DNA of 52,269 nucleotides from Gammaproteobacteria bacterium (GCA_025358295.1 JANYJY010000019.1:1-52269); one strand, 5' to 3'. Positions 29,401 to 39,223 are shown, counted from the first letter of the stretch. Translations and numbers: made by a program. Notes: generated by a model from the sequence alone, not told the origin.

Positions 29401-30254
29401 GTCGAACTCCGAATTTTACGTTGGGCACGTCGCGCCGTCGTCCAGGCGAGGAGCATATCCTTAAACCGGCGGCGTTCGAGCGGCGCCGCGCCCTCATTCA
29501 AGCGCGTCGATCCCAGCGCCGCGAGCACCAGCAGATGCCGCTGCCCAGCTCTCTGGCCGGGCGGCAGGTGCTGCGCGGCAGTCTCATACAGGCGCAGCGC
29601 ACGCCGGCGCAAACGATCGAGGTAATCCTGCAGGCGAGCGGGCGCCGGGTCCGCAGAGAGATCGTCGTTCTCAAGACCTTCCGCCATGAGTTCCTCAATC
29701 GCGAACGGCATGCGGCCGCTGTGCGCTTCTCTGCGGTAGCCGCCGATGGCTCGCGCTAAATAGTCGGCAGATGCGAGGGCGCTCGTGCACTGACTGAGCG
29801 CCGTTTCATCCGGCGCTTCGCCGGCGAGCCGCGAAGCCAGCATCAAAGGTGCGCCCGTCAATGCCCGGGCATGCGGCTCCAGATCGGCGCTGTGTTCCAG
29901 CGGCACGCCGCTCAGCTGAGCCGCGGCGGCGTTGACCGACGCGAGCAGCGGACTGAAATCGATCGAACCCGCGCGCGGCAGGGCCGCGAGATAGACGCTG
30001 ATGGGATGCACTGCCGAGCCCGCCACGAGGCGCTGCATTTCGTCCTGCCACCAGGCCAGCTTCAAATGTGCCGCGCTGGTTTCGGTCGAGGGGTCCATCA
30101 GCGCCTGCAATTCGGCGCCCAGGGCATAGACGCCCAGCAAGGGCGCACGCAATTCCTCTGCCGCGAACAGCCAACTCCAATGGCGGGCGCTGCCCGCGGG
30201 CAGTGCTCGGGCCCGGTAGGTCGCATCAAGTGTCTTCAGAGCCGGCTTCCGCAT
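29397..30254 (-). CDS. Squalene/phytoene synthase-fold protein lacking Asp motifs
   Basis: A 285-residue protein of the squalene/phytoene synthase superfamily (RAPLLGVYALGAELQALMD, LKLAWWQDEMQRL, SADYLARAIGGYRREAHSGRMPF). True synthases need two Asp-rich motifs for Mg-diphosphate: the first position here reads GAELQALMD and the second GGYRREAHSG, so both are missing. It is closer to the NDUFAF6-like non-catalytic branch, whose mitochondrial member assists complex I assembly. That function here is inference. The start at 30254 overlaps rmuC by 29 bases and is not certain. A four-base overlap couples it to yciK. Confidence 0.72.
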   Translation of the reverse strand: MRKPALKTLDATYRARALPAGSARHWSWLFAAEELRAPLLGVYALGAELQALMDPSTETSAAHLKLAWWQDEMQRLVAGSAVHPISVYLAALPRAGSIDFSPLLASVNAAAAQLSGVPLEHSADLEPHARALTGAPLMLASRLAGEAPDETALSQCTSALASADYLARAIGGYRREAHSGRMPFAIEELMAEGLENDDLSADPAPARLQDYLDRLRRRALRLYETAAQHLPPGQRAGQRHLLVLAALGSTRLNEGAAPLERRRFKDMLLAWTTARRAQRKIRSST

Positions 30255-31497
30255 TGCGCGGGCTGCGCGTGAGGCTGGCGATGGGCTCGAGCGGATCGAT
30301 GTCGCGACTGACGCGCAGCCCCAGTTCGGGGAAACGTCGCGCCGCGGGCAATACTTGCTGCTCGAGCGAGCCCACGGCCTTGTTGAAGGAATCGACGCTG
30401 CTGCCGAGTGACTTGCCTAGTTTTCCCAGATGTTCACCGAACACCGCCAGGCGCTTGTACACATCCTCGCCGAGCCGGCGAATTTCCGCGGCATTGTCGG
30501 CGAGTACGGTTTGCTTCCAACCATAGGAGACCGCCTTCAACAGCGCCACCAGACTGGTGGGCGTCGCCAACATCACGTTCTGCCGCAGAGAGTCGTCTAT
30601 CAGGCCCGGATTTTCCTGCAGTGCCGCCGATAGGAATTGATCGCCCGGCAGAAACAACACAACGAAGTCAGGGCTGCGTTCGAACTGCGACCAGTACTGC
30701 TTGGAGGAAAGCTCCCGTACCCGCGCGCCGACCAGTTGCGCGTGGCGGCGCAGTTGCTTGCCGCGTTCCTCATCGTCCTGCGCCTCGACCGCGGCGAGAT
30801 AGGCATCGAGCGGCGTCTTTACGTCGACCACGATATCGCGCTGTTCCGGCATATGGACGATCATGTCGGGTCGAATGGCGCCCGATTCGGTGCTGCGATG
30901 CTGTTGTTCGGTGAAGTCGACGTGCGAAGTCATTCCGGACAATTCGACCAACCGGCGCAGAGTGATTTCGCCCCATTGCCCACGCACGTCCGGCCGGCGT
31001 AAGGCGGTGACCAGGTTTCGAGTCTCGCGCGAGAGCAGGGTCTGTCCACTGGCCAGCGCTTCCATCTGGCTCTTGATGGTCGCGAAGGCGTCGATGCGGT
31101 CGCGTTCAATAGTTTGAATCTGTGCCTCGGTCTTGGCAAGCGCTTCGCGAATGGGCTGCACCAGGGACTCGATCGCCGTTTCGCGTTCCTTGAGGGCCTG
31201 GGAAGCTTCCGCTTGCTGACGAGCGAGCCGTTCCCGCGCCAATTGCAAGAACATCTCGCTGTTGCTTTGCAGGGTATCGCGTGCCAGGTCGCCGAACACC
31301 CCCTGCAGTTGGTCGCGCGCCCGCGCCAAGGCCTGCTCGCGTTCCCCACTCACGGTTTCCTCGGATTTGAGCCGCGCCCGCAATAGTTCGGTCTCGACGG
31401 TCAAGGTCTGTTCGCGACGTCCACGCCAGACCAGCACGGCAAGCGCACCGAGGACGATCCCCACCAGCAGCCCCAGCCACAGAGCGCCGTCGCTCAT
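30226..31497 (-). CDS. rmuC: DNA recombination protein RmuC
   Basis: RmuC (423 residues) limits inversion and rearrangement at short inverted repeats; the mechanism is unclear, with a nuclease-like fold in the C-terminal half. A membrane anchor (about residues 6-24, LWLGLLVGIVLGALAVLVW) is followed by a coiled coil (about 35-130) and the RmuC domain (about 145-390, LVTALRRPDVRGQWGEITLRRLVELSGM, DAYLAAVEAQDDEER, PDFVVLFLPGDQFLSAAL). ATG at 31497 overlaps the gph stop by 4 bases. Confidence 0.93.
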   Translation of the reverse strand: MSDGALWLGLLVGIVLGALAVLVWRGRREQTLTVETELLRARLKSEETVSGEREQALARARDQLQGVFGDLARDTLQSNSEMFLQLARERLARQQAEASQALKERETAIESLVQPIREALAKTEAQIQTIERDRIDAFATIKSQMEALASGQTLLSRETRNLVTALRRPDVRGQWGEITLRRLVELSGMTSHVDFTEQQHRSTESGAIRPDMIVHMPEQRDIVVDVKTPLDAYLAAVEAQDDEERGKQLRRHAQLVGARVRELSSKQYWSQFERSPDFVVLFLPGDQFLSAALQENPGLIDDSLRQNVMLATPTSLVALLKAVSYGWKQTVLADNAAEIRRLGEDVYKRLAVFGEHLGKLGKSLGSSVDSFNKAVGSLEQQVLPAARRFPELGLRVSRDIDPLEPIASLTRSPRNAEAGSEDT

Positions 31498-32165
31498 AGC
31501 CGTCCGCTGGCGTCGAGCCAGCTTAAGAGATCGAGGGACTGCTCTAAGTAGCCGTCGCCCCCCCAGGCCGCGGAATCCTCGCCTTCGTGCAAGTACCCAT
31601 AGTTCGCGACCAGCGCCTGCATCCCGGCCGCATGCGCCGCCTGCACATCGCGCTCGGCGTCGCCGACATACACGCATTCGCGCGGCGCAACTCCGGCGAG
31701 CTGCGCGGCATGCAGCAGGGGCAGGGGATGCGGCTTGCGTTCAGCGACCGTATCGCCGCTGACCACGCAGTCGAAGCGCGCGCGCAGGCTCAATTGTTCG
31801 AGCAAGGGATCCGTGAGCCACGCGGGCTTGTTGGTGACTATCCCCGCCTTGAGGCGGCGCCGGGCAAGCGACTTCAGCACCGTATCTATGCCGGCGAACA
31901 GCCGTGTGCCCTGACTCAATGCGCCGCGATAAATCTGCAAGTAGCGCTGTTGCAATGCCGCGGCTTCGTCGGGCAGGGCGTCGGGAAAACCGATTTTCAC
32001 GACGCGCGCAGCGCCGTGACTCACCGCCGAACGCACCATGTCGTACGGCAGAGCCACGAGATGTTGCTCGCCGCGTAGAGCATTCAATGCGCCGACCATG
32101 TCGGGTGCCGTGTCGAGCAAGGTGCCGTCCATATCGAACAGTATCGCCCTTAAAGGGAGCGTCAT
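31494..32165 (-). CDS. gph: Phosphoglycolate phosphatase (HAD family)
   Basis: Gph (223 residues) removes 2-phosphoglycolate, made during DNA repair and oxidative metabolism. HAD motif I FDMDGTLLD has the nucleophile Asp11 and acid/base Asp13; motif II is IVTNKP; motif III/IV are in RKPHPLPLL and VYVGDAERDVQAA. The frame is open upstream, but the ATG at 32165 sits on the ubiG stop (TGATG, one-base overlap) and gives the family start. ubiG-gph is a conserved pair. Confidence 0.93.
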   Translation of the reverse strand: MTLPLRAILFDMDGTLLDTAPDMVGALNALRGEQHLVALPYDMVRSAVSHGAARVVKIGFPDALPDEAAALQQRYLQIYRGALSQGTRLFAGIDTVLKSLARRRLKAGIVTNKPAWLTDPLLEQLSLRARFDCVVSGDTVAERKPHPLPLLHAAQLAGVAPRECVYVGDAERDVQAAHAAGMQALVANYGYLHEGEDSAAWGGDGYLEQSLDLLSWLDASGRL

Positions 32166-32878
32166 CAGGTGGGGAGCCGTGAGAAATGAGCCAAGTAATT
32201 GACGTCGGTGTTCTGCGATAGACGAAACGAACGAGTGAATGGATGGTAAGTGATGCCGGTCAAATCGCGCAGCTCCAATCCTGCATCGCGGCCCCACCGG
32301 GCTAGCTCCGAGGGCCGGATGAATTTTAGGTATTCATGCGTGCCGGGCGGCAAGACGCGTGCGATGTATTCGGCGCCGAGAATGGCCACCGCGAATGCCA
32401 GCGGATTTCGATTGAGCGTGGAAACGACGATTTGCGCACCCGGCTTTGCCAAGGCGGCCAGCGCCTTCATCATGGCGGCCGGATCGGGGACATGCTCCAG
32501 CATTTCCATGCACGTCACCAAATCAAAGGCCGCGGGTCGTTCGCGCGCCAATTCCTCCGCCGCGATCGATCGGTACTCCACGGCGATCTTGCTCTCCAGG
32601 GCGTGCAGTTCCGCGACGTCGAGCACCGCTGTCGACAAGTCGATCCCAAGCACTTGGGCGCCGGCGCGCGACAGGGCTTCCGACAGGATTCCGCCGCCGC
32701 AGCCGACGTCGAGCACTTGCTTCCCGGCGAGGCCCAGCCTGCGCTCGATGTACTGCAGGCGCAGCGGATTCAAGTCATGCAATGGCTTCGACGGCCCCTT
32801 CGGATCCCACCAGCTCTGGGCGAGGGCGGCAAACTTCGCCAGCTCCGCGGGGTCTACATTTCGATTCGATTCCTGCAC
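32165..32878 (-). CDS. ubiG: Ubiquinone biosynthesis O-methyltransferase UbiG
   Basis: UbiG (237 residues) carries out both O-methylations in ubiquinone synthesis. The SAM-binding motif I DVGCGGGILSEALSRAGAQVLGIDLS lies at about 58-83, and the family N-terminus NVDPAELAKFAALAQSWWDPKGPSKPLHDLNPLR is clear. It starts 3 bases after the MtaD-like gene and overlaps gph by one base. Confidence 0.96.
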   Translation of the reverse strand: MQESNRNVDPAELAKFAALAQSWWDPKGPSKPLHDLNPLRLQYIERRLGLAGKQVLDVGCGGGILSEALSRAGAQVLGIDLSTAVLDVAELHALESKIAVEYRSIAAEELARERPAAFDLVTCMEMLEHVPDPAAMMKALAALAKPGAQIVVSTLNRNPLAFAVAILGAEYIARVLPPGTHEYLKFIRPSELARWGRDAGLELRDLTGITYHPFTRSFRLSQNTDVNYLAHFSRLPT

Positions 32879-32881
32879 GCG

Positions 32882-34177
32882 TCAACCTCCTGCTTTGGTT
32901 CGCAGAGCCCAGGTTTGCGCCCGCGAGGCGATGCGGTTCCAGTCGAGGCGGGTCAATTCGCCGCCCGCCAGGAGCTGTCGGCCGGCCACCCAGACATCGC
33001 TCACCAGATCGCGTCCGCCGCAGAACACCAATTGTGTCACGGGATCACCCATGGGTTGGGTGGCCGGACCGCTCAGATCGACGCAGCACAGATCGGCCCA
33101 CTTTCCCGGCTCGAGCACGCCGGTATCGGCGTCCAGCCCCAGAACGGCGGCGCCGCCGCGAGTCGCCACCGCGAGTGCATCCCATGCGCTGTGGCCGGGT
33201 TCGCCGGCGGGTCCCGTGGGCGATGTCATCAGCGCGAATAGTTTCATCTCGCTCCAAAGATCCTGAGTACGGCACGCGCCGCCGCCGGTGCCCAGCCCAA
33301 GGCGCAGGCCGGCGGCGACGAATGAGGCGGCAGGGGGAAGCTGCCGTTCATTCCTGAGGCCGGCGCAGATCCCGAGGCTTACTGCCATGCCGGTGCGCTG
33401 TGCGAGGCCGACATCCTCGGCCGTCGCATGCGTCATATACACGGCGCTCAGCGCCGGCGTCAGCAGCCCAAGTTGCCATAGCCGCTCGATCGGCCGCATC
33501 CCGTGCTCGGCCACCGACCGGGCGATCTCGTGCGCCGATTCTTGCAAGTCGATGACGATAGCGGCGTCCAGTTCATCAGCGAAGGTGGCAAGCTGAACGA
33601 AGGTCGCGTTGCTGATCTTGCTCGGCGCATGGGGCGCGAAGACGGTTGATATCAAGGGGTGGCCGGCGTATTCGTCCCTGACCCGCAGTCCGGCCGTGAA
33701 GTACTCCTGCGCCGTCTCTGCCCAGGGGCTGGCGGTCTCGGCAACCGGCAGACCGATGACGGCTCGAATTCCCGCATCGCAGGCGGCCCGGGCAGTTTCG
33801 TCCGGATAATAGTAGCGGTCCCCAAAACAGGTGGTGCCGGAGGACAGCATCTCAGCCACCGCAGCCAAAACGCCGTCACGCGTGAACTCCGGCCCGACGA
33901 TGGGTGCTTCGAGCGGCGAAATAGCCGCATCCCGTCCGCGTAACAGCGACAATGCCGCATGCGCATGGGTGTTGATCATCCCGGGCATGAGCAAATGCTC
34001 GGGGCGCTGAACGAGGACGGTGGCGGCGTAACGATCGACCGCGTCGACGCTCGGCAGAACATCGAGAATTCTGCCGTCGCGCACCACCAACGTATGGTTT
34101 TCCAGGACCCGGCCGCGCGCCGTCATCGGCACGATCCAACGGGCCTCGATGCATAAATCGGCAAGAAGAGCGGGCAT
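32882..34177 (-). CDS. MtaD-like amidohydrolase, active-site residues lost
   Basis: A 431-residue TRZ/ATZ-type amidohydrolase in the slot held by mtaD (5'-methylthioadenosine/S-adenosylhomocysteine deaminase) next to ubiG-gph in Pseudomonas. The fold and ends match (MPGMINTHAHAALSLLRG, SSGTTCFGD, FAPHAPSKIS, LEPGKWADLCCVDLS). His71 and His73 of HxH remain, and Glu213 of the HxxE motif. The zinc-ligand His of HxxE is Asp210, the catalytic His in the xVHMT segment is Tyr247, the HCPxSN segment is replaced (SLGICAGLR) and the metal Asp of GTDG is Gly298. Deaminase activity is therefore not expected; it may be a pseudoenzyme or have a new function. The open full-length frame argues against a decaying pseudogene. 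Confidence 0.82.
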   Translation of the reverse strand: MPALLADLCIEARWIVPMTARGRVLENHTLVVRDGRILDVLPSVDAVDRYAATVLVQRPEHLLMPGMINTHAHAALSLLRGRDAAISPLEAPIVGPEFTRDGVLAAVAEMLSSGTTCFGDRYYYPDETARAACDAGIRAVIGLPVAETASPWAETAQEYFTAGLRVRDEYAGHPLISTVFAPHAPSKISNATFVQLATFADELDAAIVIDLQESAHEIARSVAEHGMRPIERLWQLGLLTPALSAVYMTHATAEDVGLAQRTGMAVSLGICAGLRNERQLPPAASFVAAGLRLGLGTGGGACRTQDLWSEMKLFALMTSPTGPAGEPGHSAWDALAVATRGGAAVLGLDADTGVLEPGKWADLCCVDLSGPATQPMGDPVTQLVFCGGRDLVSDVWVAGRQLLAGGELTRLDWNRIASRAQTWALRTKAGG

Positions 34178-34210
34178 TCCCCAGTATATCGGCTAATCCA
34201 CGCCACGGGC

Positions 34211-34239
34211 TTAAGACAGACGCGGATATGTGCTAGAAT
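34211..34239 (+). promoter_or_regulatory. gyrA promoter with extended -10
   Basis: TTAAGA (34211-34216), a 17-base spacer and TAGAAT (34234-34239) preceded by TGC, an extended -10. It gives a leader of about 70 bases. The MTA-pathway gene mtnA found here in Pseudomonas is absent. Confidence 0.65.
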
Positions 34240-34317
34240 TCCTCCATGTTGAGACCATGTCTCGCCTCCTTTAAACCCGCTTAAACAAGCCTCGAAGGCT
34301 TCACCGGACTCTCGCAA

Positions 34318-36942
34318 ATGGCCGAGATTGCTCGCGAAATATTGCCCGTAAATCTCGAAGACGAGATGCGAAAATCGTATCTCGATTACGCGATGAGCGT
34401 CATCGTCGGTCGGGCCTTGCCCGACGTGCGCGACGGCTTGAAGCCCGTGCACCGGCGCGTGCTCTACGCCATGCGCGAGCTGGGCAATGATTACAATAAG
34501 GCCTATAAAAAGAGCGCTCGCGTCGTCGGCGACGTCATCGGCAAATATCATCCCCATGGCGACGCGTCGGTGTACGACGCCATCGTGCGCATGGCGCAAG
34601 ACTTCTCCATGCGCTATCTGTTGGTGGATGGGCAGGGAAACTTCGGCTCCGTGGACGGCGACCCGCCGGCTGCGATGCGCTACACCGAAGTGCGCATGTC
34701 GAAACTGGCGGGCGAGCTGCTCGCCGACATCGACAAGGAAACGGTCGATTTCAATCCCAATTACGATGAATCCGAGACTGAACCGACGGTACTGCCTGCT
34801 CGAATTCCCAATCTATTGATCAACGGGTCGTCTGGCATCGCGGTGGGCATGGCCACCAATATCCCGCCGCACAATCTGACCGAAATCATCACGGCATGCA
34901 TTGCGCTCATCGAGAATCCGGAAATCACTCTCGCCCAGCTGATGCAGATCGTGCCGGGGCCGGATTTCCCGACCGCGGGTTTGATCAACGGCGCGCAGGA
35001 AATCGTCACGGCCTATAAAACGGGGCGCGGCCGATTGCACGTACGGGCGCGCACTCATTTTGAGGATGTGGGTAAGGGTGACCGGCAGGCCATCATCATC
35101 ACCGAATTGCCCTACCAGGTTAACAAGGCGCGGCTGATCGAACGCATCGCCGACTTGGTCCGCGACAAGCTCATCGAAGGCATCGCTTCGGACGGTCTGC
35201 GCGATGAGTCCGACAAGGACGGCATGCGCGTCGTGATTGAGCTGAAGCGCGGCGAAGTTCCGGAAATCCTGCTCAACAATCTCTATTCCCAGACCACCAT
35301 GGAGACGGTGTTCGGCATCAACATGGTCGCGCTGGTCGACGGTCAGCCGCGGCTGCTCAGCCTGAAAGAGATGCTCGATGCCTTCCTGCGGCATCGTCGT
35401 GAAGTCGTTACGCGCCGCACCGTGTTTGAGCTGCGTAAGGCCCGCGAACGCGGCCACATTCTTGAAGGCCTTGCGATCGCGCTCGCGAACATCGACGAGA
35501 TCATTGCGACCATCAAGGCATCGCCTTCGCCCGCGGAAGCCAAGATTGCGCTGATATCGCGCTCCTGGACCAGTGGGGCGGTGCCGGAGATGCTGGCGCG
35601 CGCCGGCGCCATCAGCACGCGGCCCGACGGTGAGATCGTGGCCTTGGGCATGGGTCCGGGCGGCTACCGGCTGACGGAGCTGCAGGCGCAAGCAATTCTA
35701 GAGATGCGCCTCAACCGGCTGACCGGTCTCGAGCAAGACAAGATCATTACCGAGTTCCAGGAGCTGTTGGAGCAAATTCGGGATTTGGCAGATATTTTGG
35801 CGCGGCCGGAGCGATTGCTCCAAGTAATCCGCCATGAGCTCGAATACATCCGCGACACCTTCGGCGACAAACGGCGCACAGAGATCCTGGTCAATCATGA
35901 GGATCTTACGACCGAGGATTTGATCTCGCCGGAGGATGTGGTTGTGACGCTGTCGCATGGCGGCTACGCCAAGGCGCAGCCGGTATCCGATTATCAGGCG
36001 CAGCGCCGCGGCGGGCGCGGCAAGGCGGCGACCAGCGTCAAGGACGAGGATTTCGTCGACAAGCTGTTCGTGGCGAATACCCATGACACGCTGTTGTGCT
36101 TCTCCGATTACGGCAAGTTGTATTGGCTGAAGGTGTACCAGTTGCCGCAGGCGAGCCGCGGAGCGCGCGGCAAACCCATCGTGAATTTATTGCCCTTGCA
36201 GGAAGGCGAGCGCATCAGCGCCATGCTGTCGATCAAGGAATTCGAGGAAGGCAAGTTCGTCTTCATGGCGACCAGCTTCGGAACCGTCAAGAAAACCCCG
36301 CTCGCGCTGTTCTCGCGGCCGCGCGCCAGCGGCATCATCGCCGTGGCACTCGATGAGGGCGACAAGCTAGTCGGGGTCGCGATCACCGACGGCACCAAGG
36401 ATATTCTGCTGTTCACAACCGCCGGCAAGGCCATTCGATTCATGGAGGAAGAAGTGCGGGCCATGGGCCGCGAAGCGGCGGGCGTGCGCGGCGTGCGCTT
36501 GTCCGATGATCAGCGGGTTAACGCGCTGATAGTGGCCGAGCAGGGATATATTCTGACCGCGTCGCAAAACGGTTTCGGCAAGCTCACGCCGTTGGAAGAA
36601 TATCCGAAGCACGGCCGTGGCGGTCAGGGCGTCATCGCATTGCAAATTACCGATCGCAATGGACATATGGTCGGCGCGCTCCAGGTAAGTGTGGACGATG
36701 AGATCATGCTCATGAGTCAAAACGGCGTCCTGGTGCGCACTCCGGTGAAGGATATTTCCGTGGTCGGCCGCAACACTCAAGGCGTGCGGCTGATCCGGCT
36801 CGAGGAAGGCGATCAGCTCTCGGGATTGGAGCGCATCGACGGTCTGGCAGGAGACACCGACGAGGCGGCCGCCGATTCAGCCGGCGCCGACACGGTGGGC
36901 GGCGATCTGCCCACTGACGGTACGCCTCCCGCGAGCACTTAA
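34318..36942 (+). CDS. gyrA: DNA gyrase subunit A
   Basis: GyrA (874 residues) is the breakage-reunion subunit of gyrase. Numbering coincides with E. coli: catalytic Tyr122 in AAMRYTEVR, and the quinolone region reads [17 protein letters not shown], with Ala at 83 where E. coli has Ser, and Asp at 87. The C-terminal beta-pinwheel carries the GyrA box variant QRRGGRG. The tail has an acidic Ala/Asp stretch. It is transcribed from its own promoter and followed by serC after 13 bases. Confidence 0.98.
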   Translation: MAEIAREILPVNLEDEMRKSYLDYAMSVIVGRALPDVRDGLKPVHRRVLYAMRELGNDYNKAYKKSARVVGDVIGKYHPHGDASVYDAIVRMAQDFSMRYLLVDGQGNFGSVDGDPPAAMRYTEVRMSKLAGELLADIDKETVDFNPNYDESETEPTVLPARIPNLLINGSSGIAVGMATNIPPHNLTEIITACIALIENPEITLAQLMQIVPGPDFPTAGLINGAQEIVTAYKTGRGRLHVRARTHFEDVGKGDRQAIIITELPYQVNKARLIERIADLVRDKLIEGIASDGLRDESDKDGMRVVIELKRGEVPEILLNNLYSQTTMETVFGINMVALVDGQPRLLSLKEMLDAFLRHRREVVTRRTVFELRKARERGHILEGLAIALANIDEIIATIKASPSPAEAKIALISRSWTSGAVPEMLARAGAISTRPDGEIVALGMGPGGYRLTELQAQAILEMRLNRLTGLEQDKIITEFQELLEQIRDLADILARPERLLQVIRHELEYIRDTFGDKRRTEILVNHEDLTTEDLISPEDVVVTLSHGGYAKAQPVSDYQAQRRGGRGKAATSVKDEDFVDKLFVANTHDTLLCFSDYGKLYWLKVYQLPQASRGARGKPIVNLLPLQEGERISAMLSIKEFEEGKFVFMATSFGTVKKTPLALFSRPRASGIIAVALDEGDKLVGVAITDGTKDILLFTTAGKAIRFMEEEVRAMGREAAGVRGVRLSDDQRVNALIVAEQGYILTASQNGFGKLTPLEEYPKHGRGGQGVIALQITDRNGHMVGALQVSVDDEIMLMSQNGVLVRTPVKDISVVGRNTQGVRLIRLEEGDQLSGLERIDGLAGDTDEAAADSAGADTVGGDLPTDGTPPAST

Positions 36943-36955
36943 ATCATTCCCGGCG

Positions 36956-38032
36956 ATGCGCGCTTATAATTTCTCGCCGGGTCCCGCGGTACTGCCGCTC
37001 GAGGTATTGGAACAGACTCGCGACGAACTGCTCGATTGGCATCGCAGCGGAATGTCGATCATGGAAGTCAGCCACCGCGGCAAGGCCTTCATGGAAGTGG
37101 CGGCCGAAGCTGAATCGGATCTACGCGAGCTCTTATCCATACCCAGGAACTATAAGGTGCTGTTCCTCCAGGGCGGCGCGTCGGCGCAGTTTTCCCTAAT
37201 TCCGATGAACTTGACACCGCCGCGCGCCACGGTCGACTACATCAATACAGGTCACTGGTCGAAGCGGGCAATCGAAGAAGCGGGGCGCTATTGCTCGGTG
37301 CATGTCGCGGGCGATGCCGGCGACGGTTACACGCGGGCACCCGCCCAAAGCGAACTGCGGTTCAGCACCGGCGCCGCCTTCGTGCACTACACGCCGAATG
37401 AAACCATAGGCGGCGTGGAATTTGGCTATGTGCCCGCGACAGGCGGCGTTCCGTTGATCGCGGATATGTCCTCCAGCATCTTGTCGCGGCCCATTGATGT
37501 GTCCAAATTCGGACTGATCTATGCGGGCGCGCAGAAGAATATCGGGCCTGCCGGACTGGTTGTGATCATTGTACGCGACGATCTCATCGGCCATGCTCGG
37601 CCCGAGACGCCGCATGTGTTCAATTACCAGGCGATCGCCGACAATCAATCGATGTTGAACACTCCGCCGACATTCGCTTGGTACATGGCGGGCTTGGTGT
37701 TCAAATGGATGAAGCGCGGCGGCGGCCTGGCGGCGATAGGGGAGCGCAACCGCATCAAGGCGCAGACCTTGTACGCCGCCATCGATGCGTCCGATTTCTA
37801 CCGCAACCCGGTGGCCAAGGACTCGCGATCGTGGATGAACGTGGCATTCACTCTGAAGAATCCCGGACTGGACGCTGAGTTTCTCACGCGGGCGGCCGCG
37901 GCCGGCCTGCAAGGACTCAAGGGCCATCGCGTGCTGGGCGGCATGCGTGCGAGCATTTACAATGCGATGCCGCTTGCGGGCGTCGAGACGCTGATCGCGT
38001 TCATGCGCGAATTCGAACGTCAACACGGGTGA
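36956..38032 (+). CDS. serC: Phosphoserine aminotransferase SerC
   Basis: SerC (358 residues) is a PLP enzyme of serine synthesis that also acts in pyridoxine synthesis. The N-terminal NFSPGPAVLP, LQGGASAQF and the PLP lysine in YAGAQKNIGPAG (Lys194) are all present, as is the C-terminal RASIYNAMPL. gyrA-serC-pheA-aroA is a known gammaproteobacterial order. pheA follows 9 bases downstream. Confidence 0.97.
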   Translation: MRAYNFSPGPAVLPLEVLEQTRDELLDWHRSGMSIMEVSHRGKAFMEVAAEAESDLRELLSIPRNYKVLFLQGGASAQFSLIPMNLTPPRATVDYINTGHWSKRAIEEAGRYCSVHVAGDAGDGYTRAPAQSELRFSTGAAFVHYTPNETIGGVEFGYVPATGGVPLIADMSSSILSRPIDVSKFGLIYAGAQKNIGPAGLVVIIVRDDLIGHARPETPHVFNYQAIADNQSMLNTPPTFAWYMAGLVFKWMKRGGGLAAIGERNRIKAQTLYAAIDASDFYRNPVAKDSRSWMNVAFTLKNPGLDAEFLTRAAAAGLQGLKGHRVLGGMRASIYNAMPLAGVETLIAFMREFERQHG

Positions 38033-38041
38033 GGAGCGAGT

Positions 38042-39223
38042 ATGGCAGGCCGTAAAAAAACGTCGAACATGAAGCAGCCGGATGAGAAACGATCGGGCAA
38101 AGTGCGGTCGGGCAAGGAGGCGCCGGGAGTAACGCCGGCCACCGCTGGATTGGGAAACATCCGCAACAGCATCGATGCCATCGATGCGCGAATCCATTCT
38201 CTGCTCAACGAACGCGCACGTTTCGCGCAATTGGTCGGCATGTCCAAGTCGTCGTCGGGCAAGGCGGTGGACTTCTATCGCCCCGAGCGTGAGGCCGAAG
38301 TGTTGCGCATGGCTCTGAAGCGCAACCAGGGTCCGCTGCGCGATGAAGAGATCGCGCGGCTGTTTCGCGAAATCATGTCGGCCTGTCTGGCACAACAAGA
38401 ACCGCTCAAAGTGGCGTTCCTGGGGCCGGAAGGCACGTTCACCCAGGCTGCCGTTATCAAGCACTTCGGTTCCTCGGTCCGAGCCCTGCCGCTGCCGGCC
38501 ATCGACGAGGTATTTCACGAAGTGGAAGGCGGCATCGCGGACTTCGGTGTGGTCCCCATCGAGAATTCCAGCGAAGGCACGGTCAATCACACTCTCGATA
38601 TGTTTCTGTCGTCCGGACTGAAGATCTGCGGTGAAGTGGAGCTGCGGATCAATCACCATTTAATGGGAAAAATGAGCGGTACGGACGCCATCAAACGGGT
38701 GTGCGCACACCCCCAGGCGTTGGCGCAATGCCGCGGTTGGCTGGACGACCAGCTCCCGGAGGTAGAGCGGGTCGCCGTAGCGAGCAACGCCGAGGGTGCC
38801 AGGCGCGCCCGCGACGAACGCGGCACGGCGGCCATCGCCAGTCGCGCGGCTGCAGAGATCTACGGCCTCACCCTGCTCGCAAATGAAATTGAGGACCAGC
38901 AGGACAACACGACGCGTTTTTTGGTGGTGGGCAGAAAGCTGTTCAGCGCCAGCGGCGTCGATCGCACCACCTTGCTGCTGTCGGCGGAGGACACGGTCGA
39001 TTCGGGCGCCTTGTTCCGACTGCTCGAGCCGCTGGCCCAGCATCGCGTCAATATGACCCGTATCGAGTCGCGTCCTTCCCGCAAGCGTAAGTGGGACTAT
39101 GTGTTCTTTATCGACATCGAGGGTCATGTCAGTGATCCGCCGGTCGCCGAGGCACTTGCCGCCCTGGAGAAGCGCGCTTCTCTGTTCAAGGTGTTGGGCT
39201 CGTATCCGCGAGCCGTGCTCTGA
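38042..39223 (+). CDS. pheA: Bifunctional chorismate mutase/prephenate dehydratase
   Basis: The P-protein (393 residues) makes phenylpyruvate from chorismate. A Lys-rich head of about 37 residues precedes an AroQ-type chorismate mutase domain (about 38-120, IRNSIDAIDARIHSLLNERARFA split by the family pattern), prephenate dehydratase (about 121-300, VAFLGPEGTFTQAA, SSEGTVNHTLD, DNTTRFLVVG) and an ACT regulatory domain (about 310-390, MTRIESRPSRKRKWDYVFFI) for Phe feedback. GAGGAG lies before the ATG. aroA follows after 5 bases; the hisC and tyrA genes present at this point in Pseudomonas are missing. Confidence 0.95.
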   Translation: MAGRKKTSNMKQPDEKRSGKVRSGKEAPGVTPATAGLGNIRNSIDAIDARIHSLLNERARFAQLVGMSKSSSGKAVDFYRPEREAEVLRMALKRNQGPLRDEEIARLFREIMSACLAQQEPLKVAFLGPEGTFTQAAVIKHFGSSVRALPLPAIDEVFHEVEGGIADFGVVPIENSSEGTVNHTLDMFLSSGLKICGEVELRINHHLMGKMSGTDAIKRVCAHPQALAQCRGWLDDQLPEVERVAVASNAEGARRARDERGTAAIASRAAAEIYGLTLLANEIEDQQDNTTRFLVVGRKLFSASGVDRTTLLLSAEDTVDSGALFRLLEPLAQHRVNMTRIESRPSRKRKWDYVFFIDIEGHVSDPPVAEALAALEKRASLFKVLGSYPRAVL

